The notes below the pieces were generated by a model, which searched no databases, was not told the origin of the DNA, and saw only the letters and a list, made by a program, of their open reading frames with translations. The position numbers and the translations under genes were made by a program. A stretch of DNA of 64,000 nt from an uncultured Desulfomonile sp. (lineage in GTDB: Bacteria > Desulfobacterota > Desulfomonilia > Desulfomonilales > Desulfomonilaceae): assembly GCA_903952205.1 (NCBI GenBank), contig CAJBEZ010000033.1, forward strand, positions 111,065-175,064. Direction: 5' to 3'. Shown here piece by piece: positions 9,305-20,326 of this stretch; the stretch's first letter is position 1; each line of letters opens with the position of its first letter.

Positions 9305-10077
9305 TATTTATTTTGTCCAAGAAAGTTGGAATCAGCTACTAATGATTTTTTGACACCCTCGTTTCGCTCAAATTTGGAATTAATTGACTGCAAATGGGGA
9401 TGTTCCTCAAGTACCTGAATAATGTCGTCTGTTCCAAAATCCGGCTTGGCCGGATAAAGCTTCTCATAAATAGATCTAACAAATTCAAAGTCTTCGGGTT
9501 CATCCACAGTCCACCGTAAATGGGAGCGGTTTGTATCACACGCGTAATTCCCTAACCGAAACCGTTCTGGGTGAGAACGCAGGAAAGGGGTCACATGTTC
9601 CCTGTGAGATGGCAGCACAGCCTCGCGATGGGCAGTTTCGAGGCAGGAAAATTTAATCACTTCCACATCAAGTCCATCTGGGAAAGTTGTGGGATCGCAA
9701 TTGGTAACGTAATCAAAATCTCCTTCCCAGAAATATTCAATCACCTTGTCGATTAGTTCTGGGTCCGCCAAAGGACAGTCACCTGTGAGACGAACGATGG
9801 CTTCGGGCTCGTAAGACCTTGCGGCTTGAACGAATCGGTCCAGTACGTCATCTAGGCTACCTCTAAAACATTTTATTCCTCTGTTTTCGCACTCGCGCGC
9901 CAGTGTAACATCTGTACTATCGTCACTTGTGGCCACAATGAGTTCGTTGACGCTAATGCAACGATTTAGTCTCTCAAGTTGCCTAAATAACATTGGCTCG
10001 CCAAGTATCGGCAGAAGGACCTTACTTGGGAGGCGAGAAGACGAAACCCTTGCCTGAAGAACTCCTAGCGTTTTCAT
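9304..10077 (-). CDS. SpsF-type cytidylyltransferase, probable CMP-pseudaminate synthetase
   Basis: The 257-residue product opens with L-Q-A-R-V-S-S-S-R-L-P-S-K-V, the nucleotide-binding signature of the SpsF/NeuA-type cytidylyltransferases, and has R-L-T-G-D-C-P-L-A-D near residue 98, which supplies metal-binding aspartate. These enzymes activate nonulosonic acids with CMP. It sits within a pseudaminic acid operon that has no other cytidylyltransferase, so it is the best PseF candidate, although it is of the SpsF rather than the classical NeuA-like PseF subgroup. Translation is coupled on both sides: ATGA overlap with the methyltransferase upstream and TAATG with the aminotransferase downstream. 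Confidence 0.8.
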   Translation of the reverse strand: MKTLGVLQARVSSSRLPSKVLLPILGEPMLFRQLERLNRCISVNELIVATSDDSTDVTLARECENRGIKCFRGSLDDVLDRFVQAARSYEPEAIVRLTGDCPLADPELIDKVIEYFWEGDFDYVTNCDPTTFPDGLDVEVIKFSCLETAHREAVLPSHREHVTPFLRSHPERFRLGNYACDTNRSHLRWTVDEPEDFEFVRSIYEKLYPAKPDFGTDDIIQVLEEHPHLQSINSKFERNEGVKKSLVADSNFLGQNK

Positions 10078-10745
10078 GGGAACTCAAGATAACCGCTATT
10101 GGCTTGTTTATACAAAACCCAAGACGCTACACGCTCATTGGGGTCGGGGTGAAAACCCTCTGACTCGTGACTGAAAGAGATCTTTTCCACAAGCACGTAG
10201 GCAGGGTTTGCAAGCCACAAATCAGCATACTGCATCTTGTAAGTCCATATCCCTTCATGGTGCTTGAACGCCCTCCGATGAGGTATTTCAGGATCAAAAT
10301 CAGTAACCATTAACCATCCCCCCCCCCTCAACACTCGGTCCGCTTCAGCAACCACCCTCATTAGAAGGCCACGATCCACCAGATATAGACAAAAACCAAA
10401 AATGACTGCGTCGAAGTAATTATCATCATATTGGAGACTGTCTGCAGTTCCACGATTTAGCCGCAAATCTGGATATTTTGCCTTACCATCGTGTATTGCG
10501 ACCGGCGAAGGATCGATACCGTATGCATCACAATTTGTGATTCTACGTATTTGTTCAAGAAAACGTCCGTTGGAACAGCCTATCTCAATTACTTTATGGT
10601 TTTTACGGATATGAGAGGCGAAAATTTTTGTGGAGTTTGACGAGCCCAAATCTGCATCCAGTGTCTTTTGATTACGTTTGAAGTAGTCATCTGCAGCGTC
10701 ACCATTTTTCCATGCGGAATGTTGAATATCCATTTCCGTTTTCAT
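10074..10745 (-). CDS. Class I SAM-dependent methyltransferase
   Basis: A methyltransferase of about 223 residues with motif I V-I-E-I-G-C-S-N-G, an A-Y-G-I-D-P-S second strand and D-A-V-I-F-G-F-C-L-Y as motif IV. The start is placed at the ATG at 10745, which makes the usual 4-base ATGA overlap with the aldo/keto reductase stop; an in-frame GTG nine bases upstream is an alternative. Its own stop overlaps the start of the pseF-like gene in the same way. It resembles methyltransferases often found in nonulosonic acid or O-antigen clusters. The substrate is unknown. Confidence 0.8.
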   Translation of the reverse strand: MKTEMDIQHSAWKNGDAADDYFKRNQKTLDADLGSSNSTKIFASHIRKNHKVIEIGCSNGRFLEQIRRITNCDAYGIDPSPVAIHDGKAKYPDLRLNRGTADSLQYDDNYFDAVIFGFCLYLVDRGLLMRVVAEADRVLRGGGWLMVTDFDPEIPHRRAFKHHEGIWTYKMQYADLWLANPAYVLVEKISFSHESEGFHPDPNERVASWVLYKQANSGYLEFP

Positions 10746-11631
10746 ATCTCCCACCTGGAAGGATCGACAACCTTTTCATCGTTGATTGCGTATGATTCGA
10801 GTTCTGGAAGGCTGCTAGGTGATTTTTCCGCAATTTTAAGAATTTGTGTGAGTTGCCCAAGAGTTTCACAACCAACGATGATCTTGTCGATATATGGTTG
10901 ATTAAGACAATAGCTGAGGCAGCCATCCAGCGGGCTCAGTCCAGACTTACTAAGTTCATTATGCAATTTCGCCTGACGCATGCGGATAGAATCAAAATAG
11001 TCGGGCATATTCTCTGGGCTCATGAAAATCAGTCCTTGTAAGAATGCGCTGCGAGCATGGGTTTCGATGCCGGCCATTTGCAATTTTTCTAACAACCCTG
11101 TTTGTGCAAAGCGTTGATCGTATATGTTGTATGGAAATTGGACTATATCTATCTCGTAGCGACTCATAATGTCATCAAGTTGTTGCGGATGATATACGGA
11201 AACACCAATCTTTTCAACGCTCCCGCAGGCTTTGAATTCCTCAAGCACAGCCCACAAACGTTCGCCTCCGTCTGATAAAAGATTGTCAACATTATGTATT
11301 AACATTCCATAAACTCGGCCCGTTTGCATTCGTTTCAGTGACTCATCAAATGCGCTGGAAACTAATGCGACATCTTCTTTCGATATACTAGAACCGCGGA
11401 TAGGAATTGTCTTGGTGACGACATTAAACCCTAGGCTAGATGCTCGTTCCTCTCCTAAAATCTCTTCGGCTTCACCATAAGAGCAGGCTGTATCAATGAT
11501 TGAGATTCCTCTTTGATAAGCGCAGGATAACATTTCGGATATTTCCTCGCGATTTGGCTGCCCATTCCGATTGGCGATGCCGTAAAGCATTCCCCACTGC
11601 GCTGTACCAAGTCCTATCTTTTGACAAAGAC

Positions 11632-11635
<4 letters not shown>
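10742..11635 (-). CDS. Aldo/keto reductase family protein
   Basis: The 297-residue product has the aldo/keto reductase barrel: L-G-T-A-Q-W-G-M near residue 8, the D-T-A-C-S-Y-G-E-A-E segment carrying catalytic Asp and Tyr near residue 48, K-T-I-P (catalytic Lys) near 78 and M-L-I-H-N-V-D (catalytic His) near 113. All four members of the tetrad are therefore present. It is translationally coupled to pseC upstream and to a methyltransferase downstream by ATGA overlaps. In the pathway it probably reduces a keto-sugar or oxidises a hydroxyl to tailor the nonulosonate; the exact reaction is not deducible. Confidence 0.82.
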
Positions 11636-13799
<2,164 letters not shown>

Positions 13800-13864
13800 T
13801 TACATAAGCCTATAAACAAAGATATCGATATTCGAAAAATCCTGAAGTTAGAAACGTAACCACT

Positions 13865-15697
13865 CTATGCTACCGCCAGCGCCATATTCCTGAATGTTGG
13901 ACTCCTCTCCAGGAGTTGATCATAAGAACCTTGCGCCACGATTTTCCCATTGGCCATTTCAAAAATTATATCACAACTTTGCACCGTGGTGAGTCGATGA
14001 GCAATAATCACAATGGTGAGATCCTGCCCTAAACCTCTGACGGATTCCATGACAGCCTGTTCCGTTGTATTGTCAAGAGAGCTAGTCGCTTCGTCAAAAA
14101 CCAAAACTGAAGCTTGTTTATATAGGGCCCGGGCTATACCAATTCGTTGACGTTGGCCACCAGATAATCGAATGCCGCGTTCACCAACCACTTCATTGTA
14201 ACCATTATGCCGGCTTTCAATAAATTCAGCTAGTTGAGCTTTCTTGGCTGCTTCGTGAATCCGGTTCATGTTGATTTCACCCTTGGGAATCCCGAAAGCG
14301 ATGTTTTCAGCTATGGTCATGTCAGCTATGAATATACTTTGTGGCACGTAAGCAACTGATTTTTGCCAGGCTCTAATTCGCCCGTTCTTAATAGGCTCGC
14401 CATCAACCGATATTTCTCCCTCTACTGGTTCGAGAAGCCCCATAATTAAGTCGGCCGTAGTCGTTTTCCCGCTTCCGGTGATGCCCACAAATCCTACTCT
14501 AGATCCTTTTGGAATCTTAAAGCTAACTCCATTGAGTACCCATGGGCCATCATTTGTGTAACGAAATCGTAGTGCTTCAAAGTGAATCGAATCTTTGAAT
14601 TCAAGTGGCGCAGACTCGAGATCAATGTTGTCCTTGGGCATGGGCTGCTCTAGTAACAAAATAGCGTCTACGACCGACGCCTGGTTGCCAGCAATGGTTG
14701 CCCAATTAAAATAAATTTGCTGGAGGGCGGGAATTATACGTTGCGCCCCTAAGGCCAAAGCGCCCAAGACTGGTAAAGCTTCTCCTATCCCTCCATCCCT
14801 CTTGCTCAGAGCAAAAGCTAATCCGGAGATTAGCAAAATTCCGACGACTTCCATTAGAAAACGGGGACTCACTGCTATGACAACGTTGCCAGCTTTTGCG
14901 ATACGTTCGGAAGCATCCGCCCGACGGTAAATGTCACAATATACTTTTTGGCTCCCTGCCAGTAACACGTCCTTTATTCCGCCCAAACCCTCTTGCAAGG
15001 CTTTCACAACCTGAACACTTTCGCTGGCGATCCGAGAACTGTTGATATTTAGCTTTCTACGCGTGACTAACGCTATCATTCCATAACTTAGACCAAAAAC
15101 GACACTTGACACCAAGACTATCAGGGGATCTACCACTAGAAGCCCCGCCATTAGAATAATTAACACTAATGAGGAATTTATTAACAATAATAAACTTTGA
15201 AGAACCTGCATAGCGCTCCAAATTTTGCCAGTGATTCCAGTTATAATGTCACTGCTATTGCGGGCCACGTGGATTCTGTAAGGCTGATAAAGAGTCCTTT
15301 CATATGCCTCCACGCTGAGGTCGGATCCAATCGCATAAGCAAGACGTGTACTGACCCATAACAATAAGAATCTCAGAATTCCGGCGATGAAAGCTGCAAT
15401 GACGAAAATCAAGACCATGGGTACTACTAATTGATCGGAAGAATTGATCCCCATAAACGGTACTAAATGTCTAGTGGCCAAATAAGCAAATACCCGATCA
15501 GGTCTGACCAAAACCCCTATGAATGGGACTATTGCCCCGAGGCTAACGAGTTCTGAGAATGCGCTAATTAACATCAGGATTAGCGTTAGCCCCATTTGGC
15601 GTTTACGCTTTTTTGTTAAATGAAACCAAAGTCTAATCATGAGACTGGTAAGACTGGGTTGCGTGGCTGGTGGTATTGTTTTGGGATTGTCAGACAT
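13865..15697 (-). CDS. ABC transporter, fused permease/ATPase (MsbA/PglK-like flippase)
   Basis: A 610-residue half-transporter with about six membrane segments in residues 30-320 and a complete nucleotide-binding domain after about 360: Walker A G-I-T-G-S-G-K-T-T, Q-loop Y-V-P-Q-S, signature L-S-G-G-Q-R-Q-R, Walker B V-L-V-F-D-E-A-T-S-S and H-loop I-A-H-R-L. It would work as a homodimer in the inner membrane. Because it lies at the head of the pseudaminic acid genes and next to O-antigen genes, export of a lipid-linked glycan (PglK-like) is more likely than lipid A transport, but this is inferred from context. Confidence 0.85.
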   Translation of the reverse strand: MSDNPKTIPPATQPSLTSLMIRLWFHLTKKRKRQMGLTLILMLISAFSELVSLGAIVPFIGVLVRPDRVFAYLATRHLVPFMGINSSDQLVVPMVLIFVIAAFIAGILRFLLLWVSTRLAYAIGSDLSVEAYERTLYQPYRIHVARNSSDIITGITGKIWSAMQVLQSLLLLINSSLVLIILMAGLLVVDPLIVLVSSVVFGLSYGMIALVTRRKLNINSSRIASESVQVVKALQEGLGGIKDVLLAGSQKVYCDIYRRADASERIAKAGNVVIAVSPRFLMEVVGILLISGLAFALSKRDGGIGEALPVLGALALGAQRIIPALQQIYFNWATIAGNQASVVDAILLLEQPMPKDNIDLESAPLEFKDSIHFEALRFRYTNDGPWVLNGVSFKIPKGSRVGFVGITGSGKTTTADLIMGLLEPVEGEISVDGEPIKNGRIRAWQKSVAYVPQSIFIADMTIAENIAFGIPKGEINMNRIHEAAKKAQLAEFIESRHNGYNEVVGERGIRLSGGQRQRIGIARALYKQASVLVFDEATSSLDNTTEQAVMESVRGLGQDLTIVIIAHRLTTVQSCDIIFEMANGKIVAQGSYDQLLERSPTFRNMALAVA

Positions 15698-15833
15698 ATA
15701 ATTAGAAGTTTATCAGTCTCTTGCAAATCAAGGATTTATACAGCTTCGCCCCATAGTTAACACAATAACTAGCTAATATTATTAAAGTACCATGACTAAA
15801 TGCCTTTTAGGCATCTAAAATAGAGTCAAAACC

Positions 15834-16415
15834 CTAAGACACATTCCGTTTCGAAACATGTAGCAAATCCAAAACTAAAAGCCTGCTGGTATCAACCCTA
15901 GGGCTGAGGTAATCGTAAACAGCCTGAGAAGCCTCCATGTCAGTAATTAAAATAGCGTCATAAATGCTCAAGTCATTTTCTGTTGTACTATTTTCAATAA
16001 TCAGGCCTTCAGCCTTTCCAACCAGAAGCGCTATATCTGTCAAATCTCCTTCACCAACGACAGCTACTCTTATCCACCCCATTTCCTTACACACTGAAAA
16101 AAAAGACTCGCATTGTTTTTTGGCGTCCCTGAACAGGGTGAAAGACTTTGAAAGATAGCCCCCCACAATTCTGCTCTTTTCAACGAATCCTTCTGGAGTG
16201 AGCATATAGGCAAGGCTTTTTCCAGAGACACGACTGGTTTTGATCCATCCCTTTTTGACGCAGCGCTTCAGGTAAGTGTTCATGAGCCCTAAAGCAACAC
16301 CGAGTTCTGAAGCCAAAGCTCTCTGGGAAATGGCCGGCTCGCTTTCTATCCGGTTCATAAGGACTAGGAGCTTTTCTTGTTCCGCATGCTCTCTTGTTTT
16401 CTGAAACGTCTGCAT
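15834..16415 (-). CDS. Winged helix-turn-helix transcriptional regulator
   Basis: The 193-residue protein has an N-terminal winged helix (about residues 20-75; I-S-Q-R-A-L-A-S-E-L-G as the first HTH helices and a wing with K-S-L-A-Y-M-L-T-P-E-G). The C-terminal half (V-A-V-V-G-E-G-D-L-T-D-I-A near residue 115) looks like a Rossmann-type sensing domain. It sits between the flippase and the O-antigen genes on the same strand, and related two-domain regulators occur at the start of polysaccharide loci. I infer that it controls this glycan cluster. A short ATGCC/GGCAT hairpin lies just after its stop (15801-15815). Confidence 0.75.
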   Translation of the reverse strand: MQTFQKTREHAEQEKLLVLMNRIESEPAISQRALASELGVALGLMNTYLKRCVKKGWIKTSRVSGKSLAYMLTPEGFVEKSRIVGGYLSKSFTLFRDAKKQCESFFSVCKEMGWIRVAVVGEGDLTDIALLVGKAEGLIIENSTTENDLSIYDAILITDMEASQAVYDYLSPRVDTSRLLVLDLLHVSKRNVS

Positions 16416-16541
16416 AACTTAATAAATTGAACCCTAATCGAAATTAAATCCAAGTGTTCATAGCATGAACATACTCTGTTGCGGAATGGCAAGTCAAGAA
16501 TTACGTTCAGGTACACGCGCCCAACGTTAGGTAGCCACTTG

Positions 16542-16901
16542 TCACAGATCAACACCTTCCTTGAGTATTACACGCCTCAATGACTCAGGGGCATCTTCAA
16601 ACATTACCAGGTCAATTGGTATTCCTGGATCAAGCCCCTGCAATTGACCAACGGCGCGGAAATATAAACCAGGATGCAGTTCCCATACTACCAAATCAAC
16701 ATCGGAGCCGGGATGAAAAAGTTTAGTTTGCGCTACTGATCCAAACACCGCGACTCTCTTTGCCCCGTAGGCGTTTCGTAGAAACTCGGCCGCTGTCCTT
16801 GCAAGCTCCCACGCTTTGTCATGGCGACGCTTCAGACTCGATTTACGAGAGGCTTGTCTTTGCTTAAAATGCAAAATGTAAGAGGATACGTCCATTTGCA
16901 T
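16542..16901 (-). CDS. MNT-type nucleotidyltransferase domain protein
   Basis: This 119-residue protein has the minimal nucleotidyltransferase signature: G-S-V-A-Q followed by S-D-V-D-L-V-V (the GSx10DxD metal site) and a third acidic strand P-I-D-L-V. Stand-alone proteins of this type often act as antitoxins that AMPylate HEPN toxins; no HEPN gene is visible next to it, so its partner may be lost. The N-terminal 50 residues are basic and helical. A shorter copy with an internal deletion lies at 17490-17687 in the same orientation, so this locus was duplicated. Base composition resembles the neighbours. Confidence 0.75.
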   Translation of the reverse strand: MQMDVSSYILHFKQRQASRKSSLKRRHDKAWELARTAAEFLRNAYGAKRVAVFGSVAQTKLFHPGSDVDLVVWELHPGLYFRAVGQLQGLDPGIPIDLVMFEDAPESLRRVILKEGVDL

Positions 16902-16994
16902 AATGCCACATTTTAACGCAACGAATTGTTAGCTGCTACCATTGTTTTCCCCTGGGAAGAAAGATCTCGTCGCAAAGCTCTGTCGAAATGACAA

Positions 16995-17402
16995 TCAGTC
17001 AGACTCATTATTGCTGACCGGTTTATGTTTTAACCGAATTTGTTTTGTCGATGGCGGAAGAAAGTTTTCAGATGTTATAATACTTTTTCCTGTTTCTTCC
17101 TCCAGCTCCAAACGCTCCTTTTTAATTCGCAACAGTGTTGCCGGATCAGCAACATCGGTCAGGTATTTCTTTCCGTCTGCGGCTTCTAGTTTCAGTCGGT
17201 TACATTTTGTAACCGACTCGCTGCCTTCCTTTCTTAAACGGTTTTTCAAAACTTTCCAGTAGTTTCGAGCCGCCTGATAATCTGATTGCTGTATCAGAAC
17301 CTGTAAAATATCAACCACAGAGAAATACCAGACTTCTGTATGTTCATCGTAATGACGACGGATTTTATGGTTTTCAAAAACGGCCAGTTTATCATTGGTC
17401 AT
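16995..17402 (-). pseudogene. BRO-N family protein with large internal deletion
   Basis: The start is the ATG at 17402, giving 135 residues. The first ~95 match the BRO-N domain of phage antirepressor-like proteins: L-A-V-F-E-N-H-K-I-R-R, E-V-W-Y-F-S-V-V-D-I-L, A-R-N-Y-W-K-V-L-K-N-R-L and A-A-D-G-K-K-Y-L-T-D-V-A-D. Full-length relatives, as I know them, then continue for well over 100 residues before a tail like E-L-E-E-E-T-G-K-S-x-x-T-x-E-N-F-L-P. Here that tail follows directly after D-P-A-T-L-L-R, so the middle appears removed in frame. The gene lies between two copies of a nucleotidyltransferase gene, one of which also has an in-frame deletion. Function, if any remains, would be DNA binding. 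Confidence 0.6.
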
Positions 17403-17489
17403 TGATTTGCAACCGTGCTGACCAGTCTTCAAATAAATTCCAGCAAGCCGTTGGGTGTGCAAGACATGACCCAAAAACGGGAGAAATGG

Positions 17490-17687
17490 TCACAGGTCAA
17501 CACCTTCCTTGGTTTGCGCTACTGATCCAAAGACCGCGACTCTCTTCGCCCCATAGGCGTTTCTTAGAAGCTCAGCCGCTGTCCTTGCAAGCTCCCATGC
17601 TTTGTCATGGCGTCGCTTTAGACTCGATTTCCGTGAGACTTCTCTCTGTTTCGAGCGCACAATGTAAGGTGATACGTCCATTTGCAT
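17490..17687 (-). pseudogene. Truncated duplicate of the MNT nucleotidyltransferase
   Basis: A 65-residue frame is nearly identical to the gene at 16542-16901 over its first 60 codons (same M-Q-M-D-V start, same G-S-V-A-Q-T-K loop) and then jumps straight to the shared last five residues E-G-V-D-L. The missing 54 residues include the S-D-V-D-L-V metal-binding strand, so this copy cannot be an active nucleotidyltransferase. DNA identity with the intact copy is obvious along the whole retained part, which shows a recent duplication followed by a 162-base in-frame deletion. Confidence 0.8.
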
Positions 17688-17709
17688 GGTTTACCATATT
17701 TTTCCGGAT

Positions 17710-18978
17710 TTATGACTCCTCGGTATCAGTCAATCTTCTACTGCGAGACGCGACAATCCCCGTTGCGGCCAACCCCAGCAAGATATGGAAAAACCAGCTT
17801 ATCTGGGGTTCAAACAAGTCGTCCACAATAATAAACCGCAGACATTCAGCTACCAACGGCAAGAAAATCGCAGCTGGATGAAACGCAAAATTTGTTGCGG
17901 GACTTTGACTCAACCGAAGCAATTTTAATAACAAATACAGAATACTGCCGAAGTACAGAATAAAAAAAGGAATACCCAGATCAGCAAGGAACGTTAAATA
18001 TAGATCTTCCGAAGTCCTTTGATCCTTTACCCATTGTGCGCATTGCTCCTTGGACACAAACGGATAGTGAAGCGAATAGGCTTCGAACAGAGAATCCCTG
18101 GGCGCCCACAGTCCATTACCCAACCACGGATGTTTGGTGGCTATGTCAACTGAAAAGAACAGGCTTTCTATTCGATAAGCCACGGAAATGTGGTCCCGAT
18201 CGAGATTTTTTGGATTTACATAAGCGAAGAAAACACCGGCGGCAATTGTTAAAGCCAATGTCGCCGCCATGATTTGACGACTGACTCCCGACCACTTGAA
18301 AACAAAAAACGCTATGACAGCAACAATGGCCGGTATGATCATAATTGACTGGATGAATGCGTACCTGCCAACTATGAAAATGGTAACCAGATCCAGGAGA
18401 AGTATTGTCACTCCGGCAATACGGTCTATCTTATTCCGTCCAAGCGCCAGGGACAACGGCGCAAAGGACATTATCAAGAACCTTGACCCAACAGGGTGCC
18501 AGTGAGAATCGAGAAACTCATGAGGTTTCCCTGTCAAATAAAGCCCGAGCAAGGCCAGAAAAATGACACATAGTAGTAGCCCATTCACCAGCCACTGAAA
18601 TATTCTCTGAAATTCCCGCTGAGTAAGAAGAAATTTTGAGCACCAGTATCCTGCCAATCCCGCTGATATTATCACGTAAACTCGTTCCAGGGATTGTCTC
18701 GGGACAAGGCTAAAAATGCCGCTGAGTATTGCGAGCCCAGTAAGAACCAATGATATCCAGAAATCGACTCCGAATTTGAAACGCTCTTTGCCCCGCCCGA
18801 ACAGAATTGTAACCACCAGCGTCAGCAAACACAGCGTTGCGCTGAAAACTTTGGCTCTCTCATCAGGTAAAATAACTATATATGGCTGCTGAAAGACAAG
18901 CTGGACAGTCGTCATACAAAAGAGCGCAAACGCGACTAGTTTTCCCCTGTCCATAAAAATTGAAAGATGTTTTGACAT
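17710..18978 (-). CDS. O-antigen ligase/polymerase family membrane protein
   Basis: The 422-residue product is hydrophobic with about ten to twelve membrane segments and a larger loop around residues 265-330 containing H-P-W-L-G-N-G-L-W, the loop pattern typical of the Wzy/WaaL O-antigen ligase family. It would act at the periplasmic face of the inner membrane, joining or polymerising undecaprenyl-linked glycan. It follows the GT4 and priming transferase genes on the same strand. Polymerase and ligase cannot be told apart from sequence alone. The ATG is clear; the last residues are charged and cytoplasmic-like. Confidence 0.82.
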   Translation of the reverse strand: MSKHLSIFMDRGKLVAFALFCMTTVQLVFQQPYIVILPDERAKVFSATLCLLTLVVTILFGRGKERFKFGVDFWISLVLTGLAILSGIFSLVPRQSLERVYVIISAGLAGYWCSKFLLTQREFQRIFQWLVNGLLLCVIFLALLGLYLTGKPHEFLDSHWHPVGSRFLIMSFAPLSLALGRNKIDRIAGVTILLLDLVTIFIVGRYAFIQSIMIIPAIVAVIAFFVFKWSGVSRQIMAATLALTIAAGVFFAYVNPKNLDRDHISVAYRIESLFFSVDIATKHPWLGNGLWAPRDSLFEAYSLHYPFVSKEQCAQWVKDQRTSEDLYLTFLADLGIPFFILYFGSILYLLLKLLRLSQSPATNFAFHPAAIFLPLVAECLRFIIVDDLFEPQISWFFHILLGLAATGIVASRSRRLTDTEES

Positions 18979-19106
18979 ATATACTGCGAGGCCCCCAGGA
19001 TGGATCCTAAAGATTCTCAGTCATACTAATAGTTGTCGATATTGTGTAACACAAAAGTCCTAATATATCAATGTGTTTTAACTGCTAGGCCTAATCGGCG
19101 GAGTTT

Positions 19107-20237
19107 TCAACTGCATGAGAAGTTTGAGCGGTGCTCTTCAAGACACTGGCAGATAAATTTTTCGAACCTGGTGAGAAAATTTTGTTTTGAGAAGCGATTA
19201 GCATTTTTCATGATTTTATTGGGGTCAAATTGGTCTCCCAGTTTTTCAAATTCTGCTATGGCTCGAGCTAAAGATTCTACCGACTTTTCATGGAAGAAGA
19301 CTCCCGTTTCATTAGGGATGACCGTTTCCAGCGCTCCACCTTTCCCATAAGCGATCACTGGCCGTCCAGCGGCTTGAGCTTCTACCGGCACTATCCCAAA
19401 ATCTTCTTCCCCCGGAAATATGAGCGCCTTGCATCTTGAATAAATGCCGGATAGCTCGGAGTCATCGACCCACCCAAGGAATTCTACATTACGGGAGGAC
19501 ATAGACTTAAGAGCATTGAGTTCGGGTCCTGTTCCCACGACCAGTAAACGCTTGCCGCTCTGCGAAAACGCCTTCACTGCAAGATCAGCACGTTTGTAAT
19601 CAACAAGGCGACCAACAAACAGGTAGTAATTGTCCAATTGACTTGACGCACGGAATCGCTCCACATCACATGGGGGATGAATTACGGCCGCGTCCCGACG
19701 ATAGTATTTCTTGATGCGTTTTCTGGATGTTTCCGATGGAGCGGCGAAGAAATCGACACGCGCTGACGCGACGTAATCATACGCCGCCAGATAACTCATG
19801 ACGACTGAGGTCAGGCTTTTTTTGATCGTCCCAAAATTGCGGGTGTAGTCGTGGAAAGCGTTCCAGGCGTATCTCATAGGGGAATGACAGAAACAGATGT
19901 GGCAAGTTTCAGGTTGGGTTTTTATGCCCTTTACCACACTTGAGTCGCTGCTGATCGCCAGTTCGTATGAAGACAGGTCGAAAGACTCCACCGCCAGAGG
20001 AAAAAACGCAGCGTAGTACCTGTAATATTTTTTGGAGCCCGGTAGATTCTGAATAAAACTGGTGTTAAGGACTGACTTTTTTAACACTGGGCTAAGAGAA
20101 TTTGGATCACCGACAATTGAATAAAGATCGGGGCTATCCAGGATTTCGCAAATAGCCTCGCATACCTTTTCCCCCCCGGACATAGTCAAAAACCAGTGAT
20201 GCGCAAGCGCTACCCGAATATTCTTCAGAGAAGACAT
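19107..20237 (-). CDS. GT4-family glycosyltransferase
   Basis: About 376 residues with GT-B organisation. The N-terminus reads V-A-L-A-H-H-W-F-L-T-M-S-G-G-E-K, the nucleotide-sugar domain has Y-L-F-V-G-R-L-V-D-Y-K-R near residue 205, and the catalytic E-x7-E motif is seen in E-E-D-F-G-I-V-P-V-E near 285 followed by G-R-P-V-I-A-Y-G-K-G-G. These are hallmarks of retaining GT4 transferases such as mannosyltransferases. The ATG at 20237 is chosen; an in-frame GTG lies nine bases upstream. It is downstream of the priming transferase and probably adds an early sugar to the lipid-linked unit in the cytoplasm. Confidence 0.88.
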   Translation of the reverse strand: MSSLKNIRVALAHHWFLTMSGGEKVCEAICEILDSPDLYSIVGDPNSLSPVLKKSVLNTSFIQNLPGSKKYYRYYAAFFPLAVESFDLSSYELAISSDSSVVKGIKTQPETCHICFCHSPMRYAWNAFHDYTRNFGTIKKSLTSVVMSYLAAYDYVASARVDFFAAPSETSRKRIKKYYRRDAAVIHPPCDVERFRASSQLDNYYLFVGRLVDYKRADLAVKAFSQSGKRLLVVGTGPELNALKSMSSRNVEFLGWVDDSELSGIYSRCKALIFPGEEDFGIVPVEAQAAGRPVIAYGKGGALETVIPNETGVFFHEKSVESLARAIAEFEKLGDQFDPNKIMKNANRFSKQNFLTRFEKFICQCLEEHRSNFSCS

Positions 20238-20326
20238 TTTGGTCACACCAATAGATTGAACGAGAAGGATTTACAGATGAGTCCCATATCATGGGGCATG
20301 AAAATGGTTATCGGGTTAGGACTCTC

